Part shown: positions 1-7,464 of the stretch, one piece after another
Layout: each line of letters starts with the position of its first letter
Numbering within the stretch: position 1 is the first letter of the stretch
Source of the DNA: Anaerolineae bacterium
GTDB lineage: Bacteria; Chloroflexota; Anaerolineae; B4-G1; SLSP01
Length of the DNA stretch: 12,131 bases
Reading direction: 5' to 3'
Assembly: GCA_018055515.1 (NCBI GenBank)
Contig: JAGPHL010000028.1
Coordinates: 1-12,131, forward strand
The notes under the pieces: model-generated
The model's database searches: none
The model's input: the letters and a program-made list of their open reading frames with translations, nothing else
Told to the model about the DNA's origin: nothing
Made by a program: the position numbers and the translations under genes

Positions 1-9
1 CTCGTGCAG

Positions 10-37
10 TTGGCCTTTTGGTGAACTGTGCTACACT
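10..37 (+). promoter_or_regulatory. Candidate extended -10 promoter upstream of the esterase gene
   Basis: A -35-like hexamer TTGGCC (10-15, four of six consensus matches) is followed after 16 bp by TACACT (32-37, four of six matches). TGC directly precedes the -10 box, giving an extended -10 arrangement. It is the best promoter-like site I see ahead of the CE7 esterase. If real, transcription would start near 44 and the 8-bp repeat arrays would lie in a long 5' untranslated leader. Neither hexamer is strong, so this remains a suggestion from the sequence alone. Confidence 0.35.
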
Positions 38-58
38 TTTCCGCTGAGCGTGCGCAAC

Positions 59-106
59 GTGGATACGTGTTCAGGTGTGAAGGTGTCCAGGTGTGAACGT
101 GCGAAC
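59..106. repeat. Degenerate 8-bp tandem array, consensus GTGTnnAR
   Basis: Six consecutive 8-bp units can be read directly: GTGGATAC, GTGTTCAG, GTGTGAAG, GTGTCCAG, GTGTGAAC and GTGCGAAC. The GTG at the start of each unit is invariant and the second half varies. There is no coding frame here. Such short word arrays resemble the short tandemly repeated sequences of cyanobacteria and some other bacteria, but I cannot assign a family name. Confidence 0.7.
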
Positions 107-112
107 GTAAGT

Positions 113-175
113 GACTCGCCTTTCCGCCTTTTCGCTGATTCGCCGACTCGCTGATTCGCTGACTGCTGACTCGCT
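113..175. repeat. Degenerate 8-bp tandem array, consensus GAYTCGCY
   Basis: Eight units of about 8 bp run head to tail: GACTCGCC, TTTCCGCC, TTTTCGCT, GATTCGCC, GACTCGCT, GATTCGCT, a 7-bp GACTGCT and GACTCGCT. The unit differs from that of the array just upstream, but the period is the same. The array ends shortly before the ribosome-binding site of the esterase gene, so it probably lies in that gene's leader. No protein or structured RNA is evident. Confidence 0.75.
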
Positions 176-205
176 GATCTCTATTTTCGAGGGAGGGTTG
201 ATCCC

Positions 206-1174
206 ATGTACTTCGACATGCCGTTAGAGGCGTTGCAATCCTACCGCCCGCCGCTGGAGGAGCCGACGGACTTCGAGGCCTTCTGGCAGGCGACGCTTGC
301 CGAGACGCGCGCTTTCCCCCTCGCCCCCCGCTTCGAGGCCGTGGATTACGGCTTGCGGCGCATGGAGGTCTTCGACGTGACCTTCGCCGGCTATGGCGGG
401 CAGCCCATCAAGGGATGGTTACTGCTGCCGCGTGAGCGCTCCGGTCCGCTGCCGTGTGTGGTCGAATACATTGGCTATGGCGGCGGACGTGGTTTTCCTA
501 CCGAATGGCTGTTGTGGAGCAGCGTCGGCTTTGCCCATCTGGTGATGGACACGCGCGGACAGGGGAGCACCTGGCGCCATGGCGATACACCCGATGGAGC
601 GCTGGAAGGGATTGCTCCTCATCATCCCGGCTACATGACGCAGGGGATTCTCGATCCTCACACGTACTATTACCGTCGCGTGTTTGCCGATGCCGTGCGG
701 GCCGTGGAAACCGCCCGCGCCCATCCGGCAGTGGATGCGGCGCGGGTCGCCGTCGCGGGGGGCAGTCAGGGCGGCGGCATCACCCTGGCGGTGAGCGGCC
801 TCGTTCCCGATGTGGCGGCAGCGTTGCCCGACGTCCCCTTCCTCTGTCACTACCGCCGCGCGGTGGAGGTCACCGACCGCGATCCCTATCACGAGCTGAC
901 CCGCTATTGCAAGATCCATCGTGAGCAGGCGGAGACGGTCTTCCGCACGCTGGCTTACTTCGACGGCGTGAATTTCGCCGCGCGCGCCAAGGCACCGGCG
1001 CTCTTTTCCGTGGGGCTGATGGATGACGTCTGTCCGCCTTCGACGGTGTACGCGGCCTATAACACTTACGCCGGCCCCAAAGAGATTTGCATCTGGCCCT
1101 TCAACCAACACGAGGGCGGCGGCGCCCATCAAACCCTGGAGCAAATTCGCTTTCTCAACGCCTTGTGGGGGTAG
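206..1174 (+). CDS. Acetylxylan esterase / cephalosporin C deacetylase, carbohydrate esterase family 7
   Basis: This 322-residue alpha/beta hydrolase has the usual length and all hallmarks of family CE7, which removes acetyl groups from xylo-oligosaccharides, other acetylated sugars and cephalosporin C. The family RGQG signature is present, followed by the nucleophile elbow GGSQGG with Ser187. Asp273 lies in MDDVCPP and His302 in NQHEGGG, completing the triad; Tyr91 in EYIGYGG fits the oxyanion-hole position. From memory, these numbers sit one below those of the Thermotoga maritima enzyme TM0077, which the sequence resembles closely throughout. There is no signal peptide, so it should act in the cytoplasm on imported acetylated oligosaccharides. 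The ATG at 206 follows GAGGGAGGG with 8 bases of spacing. The GH65 gene lies 78 bp downstream. Family assignment is very secure; the natural substrate is not. A gene symbol is left blank because usage varies. Confidence 0.95.
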   Translation: MYFDMPLEALQSYRPPLEEPTDFEAFWQATLAETRAFPLAPRFEAVDYGLRRMEVFDVTFAGYGGQPIKGWLLLPRERSGPLPCVVEYIGYGGGRGFPTEWLLWSSVGFAHLVMDTRGQGSTWRHGDTPDGALEGIAPHHPGYMTQGILDPHTYYYRRVFADAVRAVETARAHPAVDAARVAVAGGSQGGGITLAVSGLVPDVAAALPDVPFLCHYRRAVEVTDRDPYHELTRYCKIHREQAETVFRTLAYFDGVNFAARAKAPALFSVGLMDDVCPPSTVYAAYNTYAGPKEICIWPFNQHEGGGAHQTLEQIRFLNALWG

Positions 1175-1175
1175 A

Positions 1176-1233
1176 CTGGATACTGGAAGCTGGTTGCCAT
1201 CACCCATCACCCCATTACCCCATTACCCATTAC
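1176..1233. repeat. Intergenic 7-8 bp tandem words: CTGGnnn x3 then CCATYAC(C) x5
   Basis: Directly after the esterase stop codon come three 7-bp units (CTGGATA, CTGGAAG, CTGGTTG) and then five units of 7-8 bp (CCATCAC, CCATCACC, CCATTACC, CCATTAC, CCATTAC). Together they fill most of the gap to the next gene; the remainder is a T-run and the ribosome-binding site AGAGAGGA. The pattern matches the arrays upstream of the esterase in period but not in sequence. I see no terminator here, so esterase and phosphorylase may be co-transcribed. Confidence 0.75.
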
Positions 1234-1252
1234 TTTTTTCAGAGAGGAATCC

Positions 1253-3412
<2,160 letters not shown>

Positions 3413-3470
3413 GCGCGGCCTGTGTCGGGGTCGCGCGCTTCCCTGAGGCGCAGCTCGCCGCTCTTGGCTC

Positions 3471-3499
3471 TTGACAAAGATACATTTCACGCTTATAAT
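3471..3499 (+). promoter_or_regulatory. Consensus sigma-70 promoter of the GntR-SBP regulator gene
   Basis: A perfect -35 TTGACA (3471-3476) and a perfect -10 TATAAT (3494-3499) are separated by exactly 17 bp. This is the strongest promoter in the window and stands out in GC-rich surroundings. Transcription should start near 3506, inside the adjoining palindrome, giving a leader of about 40 bases to the preferred ATG at 3546. It separates the regulator from the upstream GH65 gene as its own transcription unit. Confidence 0.88.
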
Positions 3500-3516
3500 G
3501 GTATAAAGTTATACCA
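3499..3516. promoter_or_regulatory. Palindromic operator overlapping the -10 box and start site (probable autoregulation)
   Basis: TGGTATAA-AG-TTATACCA is a perfect 8+8 bp inverted repeat with a 2-bp centre. It begins at the last base of the -10 TATAAT and covers the predicted transcription start. GntR-family operators are commonly AT-rich palindromes with GT/TA and TA/AC half-sites, which fits. Binding here would block RNA polymerase, so the likely ligand is the product of the gene immediately downstream. I find no second copy of this palindrome in the window. Binding is inferred, not shown. Confidence 0.75.
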
Positions 3517-3536
3517 ATGTGCCTCATGGGATGCCA

Positions 3537-3543
3537 GAGAGGG
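3537..3543 (+). promoter_or_regulatory. Ribosome-binding site supporting start at 3546
   Basis: GAGAGGG lies a few bases before the ATG at 3546, a short but usable spacing. The two earlier in-frame candidates, GTG 3519 and ATG 3531, have no such purine tract, and GTG 3519 would be only about 13 bases after the predicted transcription start. Together with the typical GntR opening IDRNSPIPIYYQL, this argues for ATG 3546. Confidence 0.5.
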
Positions 3544-3545
3544 CG

Positions 3546-5030
3546 ATGATAGACCGCAATTCACCGATCCCAATCTATTATCAGCTGACGTGCTACTTCA
3601 AGGAGCTGATTGAAATGGGCGAGCTGCGCCCAGGCGATCGGTTGCCCACGGAAATGGAGTTGTGCGAGCGGCATCGTGTCAGTCGCGCGCCGGTGCGGCG
3701 GGCGCTCACCGATTTGGCGCGCGAAGGGTACATCTATCGTCGCGCCGGGCAGGGAACTTTTGTGGCCCCCGTCAACACCTCTCAAGAAGGGCAGCTGGAG
3801 CTGCGGCTGGTGACGCATCACGACATTCGCTGGTTGGCGACACTGGAGCAGGCCGTCTATCTGTGGAATCAGCTGCATCCCGAGCAGCGCGTGCGCATCA
3901 ATTCCACCATTTCTTCGCGTAGTGATTTCCATCATGTGCTGCGACGGTTGGTAGCGCAGGGTAAGGCGCCTGACATTGCTCCGATGGATTATGTGTGGAT
4001 CTGCGACTATGCTCTGGGGGGGTACCTCACCCCGGCGGATGCGCTGGATGCCCGCTGGACCCGACGGCTCTGCGAGGGCCTGGAGCCCCTGGTTCATCAG
4101 GGCAATGAGGCCGACGGCAGTCTGTACGGCCTGCCGGTGCAGACAGATGTGACCGGTCTGTGGTATCGCAAGGACTGGTTCGAGCAAGAGGGACTCACGC
4201 CGCCCCAAACCTGGCCCGAGTGGCTGGCGCTCCTGGATTATTTTGCCCGCCCGGAAGTGATGCAACGCCTGGGGCACCGCTATGTCACGGCTTTCCCGGT
4301 GAGCGAACTCGGCGGCGAAGCCACGGTCAACCTGTTGATCCCTTTCGTGTGGGGGGCCGAGGCCAGCGGCGCGACCACCCCCGGCGAGGGCGCCCTGGCG
4401 ACGTTGTTGCCGGGCCTGCAGGAGGCACTGCGTTTTCTGCGGGAGATCACGCTTACCCGGCGGCACCTCCTGCCGCCGAATATGGCGGATACCCCCTGGT
4501 GGGATTTTCCCCCGTTGCTTTCGCAGGGAGTGGTGCCCATGATTTTGGGCGGGACTTACGAGTGGCCGCGCATTCAAGAAGACAGCGATTGGGAGGATGA
4601 AGATGAGGTCACTCGTCACCTGGGTTTCGTCCCGGTGCCGCGTCCGACGCTGGAAACGCCTCCCAGTTGTTCTCTCGGCGGGACGAGTTGGGCCATCCTG
4701 GAGCAATCTTCCAATCACGAATTGAGTTTTGAAATCCTGAAGCTCGCCGCGAGCGCGGAGCTCTCGGCGGAATTCTGCGTGGAGAACCTGCAACTCTCGC
4801 CCTATCGCGCGGTCAATGAAAATCTCATTTCGCCGCAACATCCCTGGCTGACGTTGATTGCGCCTTTGTTGCACTATGCGCGGTTGCGGCCGCAGCGGGT
4901 GAACTACATGCAGCTGTCGCGGGTACTTCAGGATACGGTGTATCGCGCCCTGTGGCAGGGAGCGGCAGTGGAGGAGACGCTGCGCCATACGACGCGCTTG
5001 TTGCAGATCCTCGTCGGCGACGCCTGTTAA
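3546..5030 (+). CDS. GntR-type transcriptional regulator fused to a MalE-like solute-binding sensor domain
   Basis: From ATG 3546 the protein has 494 residues. Residues 1-75 are a GntR winged helix: PIPIYYQL, the helix-turn-helix TEMELCERHRVSRAPVRRAL (35-54) and the wing RRAGQGTFV. From about residue 85 to the end it resembles family-1 ABC solute-binding proteins for sugars: APDIAPMDYVWICDYALGGY (141-160), YGLPVQTDVTGLWYRKDWFE (194-213), the GGTYEW segment (335-340) and GFVPVPRP...SLGGTSWAI (360-384). There is no signal peptide or membrane segment, so this receptor fold sits in the cytoplasm as a ligand sensor on a repressor. AraR is a known GntR protein with a sugar-binding domain, but of the LacI-like type; this one is of the MalE-like type. 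Its own consensus promoter and an overlapping palindrome suggest autorepression. It probably controls the surrounding sugar genes, but no matching operator is seen before the transporter. Domain calls are firm; ligand and targets are unknown. Confidence 0.9.
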   Translation: MIDRNSPIPIYYQLTCYFKELIEMGELRPGDRLPTEMELCERHRVSRAPVRRALTDLAREGYIYRRAGQGTFVAPVNTSQEGQLELRLVTHHDIRWLATLEQAVYLWNQLHPEQRVRINSTISSRSDFHHVLRRLVAQGKAPDIAPMDYVWICDYALGGYLTPADALDARWTRRLCEGLEPLVHQGNEADGSLYGLPVQTDVTGLWYRKDWFEQEGLTPPQTWPEWLALLDYFARPEVMQRLGHRYVTAFPVSELGGEATVNLLIPFVWGAEASGATTPGEGALATLLPGLQEALRFLREITLTRRHLLPPNMADTPWWDFPPLLSQGVVPMILGGTYEWPRIQEDSDWEDEDEVTRHLGFVPVPRPTLETPPSCSLGGTSWAILEQSSNHELSFEILKLAASAELSAEFCVENLQLSPYRAVNENLISPQHPWLTLIAPLLHYARLRPQRVNYMQLSRVLQDTVYRALWQGAAVEETLRHTTRLLQILVGDAC

Positions 5031-5120
5031 CGGGGGACCGGCAAGAGCGTGAAGCGGCAGCGAGAGTGTTTCCATTCGCATAAGCTTGAGGTCGAGTTTG
5101 GCGTTGGCAGTGTTGAGGGC

Positions 5121-5143
5121 GAGCTCGCACGAGTTCTTCTTTT
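5121..5143 (+). terminator. Weak candidate Rho-independent terminator after the regulator
   Basis: GAGCTC (5121-5126), loop GCAC, then GAGTTC (5131-5136) can form a 6-bp stem with one G-U pair, followed directly by TTCTTTT. It sits 91 bp after the regulator's stop codon. The stem is short, so termination may be partial and some read-through into the transporter genes is possible. Confidence 0.4.
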
Positions 5144-5194
5144 AAGGAAAGGGGGTGATGGTCGGGTCAAAAAACTGCGAGAATTCGTTTCACG

Positions 5195-5211
5195 TTTTCG
5201 ATAATCGTTAA
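5195..5211. promoter_or_regulatory. Candidate operator with -10-like hexamer before the transporter operon
   Basis: The 215-bp gap 5031-5245 must hold the transporter's control region. Its only dyad of note beyond the weak terminator is TTTTCGATAATCGTTAA, built on CGAT-A-ATCG with matching outer TT/AA pairs. It contains GATAAT (5200-5205), a five-of-six match to a -10 box, but no good -35 lies 16-18 bp upstream. It does not resemble the TGGTATAA palindrome of the regulator gene, so any control by that regulator would need a different site. Low confidence. Confidence 0.25.
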
Positions 5212-5245
5212 CCCAGTTTCCAGTATTTTCTTAGGAGGAGATCGC

Positions 5246-7285
5246 ATGAAGAAGCAACTGTTTACCGTGCTTGGCGCATTGATTGTGCTGTCAATGCTGC
5301 TCTCTGCCTGCGGCGGGACCACGACCCCCACGCCGACGACGGCGCCGACTCAGGAAGCGACGACGGCGCCGACTCAGGAAGCGACGGAAGCGCCCGTGCC
5401 CGCGAAGTATAAGCAGGCTCCCATGCTCGATAGCTGGGACCTGCCGCCCGTTGAGGAACGCCTGCCCGTGGCCGAGGACATCATGGTGATCAAGCCGTGG
5501 GATTCCATCGGCAAGTACGGCGGCACCTGGAACACGGTGACCTGGTGGGCCGGCGCCGGCAACGTCAAGATGAAGCTGTACGATCCGCCCGTTCGCTGGA
5601 AGGCTGACCTCACCGGCTACGAGCCGGGCCTGCTCATCAAGATGCCTGAGTGGTCCGACGATGGCAAGACCATCACCTTCACCTTCCGCCGGGGCATCAA
5701 GTGGTCGGATGGTGTGCCCTTCACGACCGCCGATCTGAAGTTCTGGTGGGAAGACCTGGCCTTGAATGAGAACTACAAGACCTCGACCGTCCCGTGGTGG
5801 GCGCGCAACAGTGACGGCACCCCCATCACCATGGAATTCCCCGACGACATCACCTGGGTGCTGCATTTCGATAAACCGCAGTATATCATGCCCTACATCC
5901 TGGCGCAGGGTACCTGGGAGTGGGAGCCGCTGATGAAGCCGGCGCACTTCCTCAAGCAGTATCATCCTGACTACGACGGCAAGCCCGGTGAGGAGGGGTA
6001 CACGGAGCTCGATCGGATGGATCGCTGGTTCGAGACCCCCGGTTATCCCTGCCTCATGGCCTGGTGCTTGAAGGAGTACAAGGCTGGCGAGTCTCTGCTC
6101 CTGGAGCGCAACCCCTACTACTGGAAGGTAGACACCGAGGGCAATCAGCTGCCCTACATTGACTACATCCGCACGGAGCTGGTGGAGGATTCCGAGGTCC
6201 GCTTGCTGCAGGTCGCGCAGGGCCGCTACGACTGCGTCTTCCGCTACAACGGCAGCCCGCGTGACACACCCTTCCTGCTCGAGAATGCGGAAGCCGGCAA
6301 CTACCGGCTGGTGCCCGGCTGGATGAACGGCGCGGGCGCGTGGCCGGGGATCATCGTCAACCAGGACTTCCACCGCGACATGGAGTACGATCCGGCCAAG
6401 GAGTCTGAGGAAGACAAGGAAATTCGCGCTCTCTTGCGCAATCACGACTTCATGGTCGGCCTCTCCTACGCGATGGATCGTCAGCGCGTGCTGGATGTGG
6501 TCTGGGACGGCCTCGGCGAGGTGAAGAACTTCACCATCAGCCCGCAGTCCCCGCACTTCGCCAGCGAAGAGGGCAAGAAGGTGTTCCAGGAGTGGGCGAA
6601 TGCCTACGTCGAGTACAGCCCCGACAAGGCCAAGGCTGCCTTCGACAAGGCCGGCTTCGTGGACGCTGATGGCGACGGCTGGCGCGACCTGCCCAGCGGC
6701 AAGCCCTTCACCCTCGTTCTCCAGGTGAATGACTGGAGCGACCCGAAAGTCAACACCGACTTCGGCGAAGTCTACAAGCTGAATCTCGAGGACGTGGGCG
6801 TCAAGGTGTTGATTGATAACGCTGTTGGCACGGCCGATGGCGGCATCAATCGTGATAACGGCCTGTTCATGCTGGCCACGACGCACGCTTCGGAGCTCGA
6901 CCTCTGGACTTACCCCGACTGGATTTTCCCGGTCCGGGGTGTGGGCGAGGGGACCCGCGCCTTCCCGATGGAGGGGCAGTACTACAAGACCGGCGGCGAG
7001 CAGGGCTGGAAGCCTGAGCCTGGCAGCCCCGCCGAAACGCTCCAGAACCTCTATCGCCAGGGTCTGCAGGAGCCTAGCGAGGAGAAGCGCCACGAGATCA
7101 TCTGGGAAGCCGTGAGGATCTACATTGACCAGGGGCCCTTCATCATCGGCGCGACCGGCGACCAACCGCAGCCTGTGGTCTGCAAGAATTACTTCAAGAA
7201 CGTCTACGAGTACGGTGTGCTCGGCCCGTGGGCGCCTGGTACTCCTGGCAACTCGAATCCTGAACAGTACTACATGGATAAGTAG
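5246..7285 (+). CDS. ABC transporter substrate-binding lipoprotein, family 5 (Opp/Dpp type)
   Basis: The 679-residue protein opens with a lipoprotein signal peptide ending in the lipobox LSAC (19-22), with Cys22 as the lipidated residue. A Thr/Pro/Ala/Glu-rich linker to about residue 52 follows, containing an exact 8-residue duplication. The rest is a family-5 solute-binding fold: TFTFRRGIKWSDGVPFTTAD is the classic signature, and FMVGLSYAMDRQRVLDVVWD is the conserved second-lobe segment. At 679 residues it is much longer than OppA/DppA (about 530). Large family-5 receptors of this kind in Thermotoga bind oligosaccharides, and the neighbouring CE7 and GH65 genes favour a sugar ligand here; this is inference. 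It is anchored outside the membrane and delivers substrate to the permeases encoded next. TAGGAGGAG precedes ATG 5246. A strong hairpin after the stop may let it be made in excess over the permeases. Confidence 0.93.
   Translation: MKKQLFTVLGALIVLSMLLSACGGTTTPTPTTAPTQEATTAPTQEATEAPVPAKYKQAPMLDSWDLPPVEERLPVAEDIMVIKPWDSIGKYGGTWNTVTWWAGAGNVKMKLYDPPVRWKADLTGYEPGLLIKMPEWSDDGKTITFTFRRGIKWSDGVPFTTADLKFWWEDLALNENYKTSTVPWWARNSDGTPITMEFPDDITWVLHFDKPQYIMPYILAQGTWEWEPLMKPAHFLKQYHPDYDGKPGEEGYTELDRMDRWFETPGYPCLMAWCLKEYKAGESLLLERNPYYWKVDTEGNQLPYIDYIRTELVEDSEVRLLQVAQGRYDCVFRYNGSPRDTPFLLENAEAGNYRLVPGWMNGAGAWPGIIVNQDFHRDMEYDPAKESEEDKEIRALLRNHDFMVGLSYAMDRQRVLDVVWDGLGEVKNFTISPQSPHFASEEGKKVFQEWANAYVEYSPDKAKAAFDKAGFVDADGDGWRDLPSGKPFTLVLQVNDWSDPKVNTDFGEVYKLNLEDVGVKVLIDNAVGTADGGINRDNGLFMLATTHASELDLWTYPDWIFPVRGVGEGTRAFPMEGQYYKTGGEQGWKPEPGSPAETLQNLYRQGLQEPSEEKRHEIIWEAVRIYIDQGPFIIGATGDQPQPVVCKNYFKNVYEYGVLGPWAPGTPGNSNPEQYYMDK
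5336..5383. repeat. Two perfect 24-bp tandem units in the lipoprotein linker
   Basis: Positions 5336-5359 and 5360-5383 are identical 24-bp units in frame, each encoding the residues TTAPTQEA or its register shift. They lie in the flexible linker between the lipidated cysteine and the binding domain. Perfect identity points to a recent duplication by slippage. It changes linker length only. Confidence 0.85.
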
Positions 7286-7310
7286 TTGTCTGGTTGCCAG
7301 TGGAGGTGTG

Positions 7311-7342
7311 CCTGTGGCGGGTGGGTTCCTGCCCGCCACAGG
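7311..7342 (+). terminator. Strong intra-operon hairpin between receptor and permease genes
   Basis: CCTGTGGCGGG (7311-7321) and CCCGCCACAGG (7332-7342) are perfect 11-bp complements around a 10-base loop, starting 26 bases after the lipoprotein stop codon. Only a broken T-tract (ATTCTTTG) follows. Hairpins at this place in ABC operons commonly protect the receptor mRNA or attenuate transcription into the permease genes. A full terminator is less likely because no promoter is evident before 7465. Confidence 0.65.
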
Positions 7343-7393
7343 ATTCTTTGAAAAGATCTCTTTCCACCGCGTGACGAAAATGGCGCCCTGAAA

Positions 7394-7409
7394 GCGAACT
7401 AAAGTTCGC
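7394..7409. repeat. Inverted repeat GCGAACT-AA-AGTTCGC
   Basis: Perfect 7-bp arms around a 2-bp centre, inside a looser outer pairing of TGGC (7381-7384) with GCCA (7410-7413). It contains CGAAC-N4-GTTCG, the form of the Gram-positive LexA (DinR) box. It may equally be one copy of a dispersed palindromic repeat or an mRNA hairpin in the receptor-permease spacer. Nothing else in the operon suggests SOS control. Confidence 0.6.
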
Positions 7410-7428
7410 GCCACATCTGTCACGCGAG

Positions 7429-7452
7429 TGATTTTTAGATTGCTGATTTTAG
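7429..7452. repeat. Short AT-rich direct repeat GATTTTTAGA / GATTTTAGA
   Basis: GATTTTTAGA (7429-7438) and GATTTTAGA (7444-7452) flank TTGCT just before the permease ribosome-binding site AGAAGGAGGT. It is another instance of the short intergenic word repeats seen around the esterase, in an AT-rich version. No function is evident. Confidence 0.45.
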
Positions 7453-7464
7453 AAGGAGGTAGCG

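Noticed and set aside
59..175. CRISPR array
   Set aside because: Units are 8 bp, degenerate and contiguous, with no spacers and no cas genes.
3519..3545. GTG start at 3519 (or ATG at 3531) for the regulator
   Set aside because: It would leave a leader of about 13 bases with no ribosome-binding site. ATG 3546 follows GAGAGGG and gives the usual GntR N terminus.
3561..5081. Long minus-strand open frame opposite the GntR-SBP gene
   Set aside because: The translation is rich in Arg, Gln and Pro with no domain I recognise, whereas the + strand frame has a promoter, operator and two clear domains.
5246..7285. Calling the receptor OppA or DppA (peptide binding)
   Set aside because: Family-5 membership does not fix the ligand. 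Its length and the esterase and GH65 neighbours favour a sugar, so no symbol or peptide specificity is assigned.
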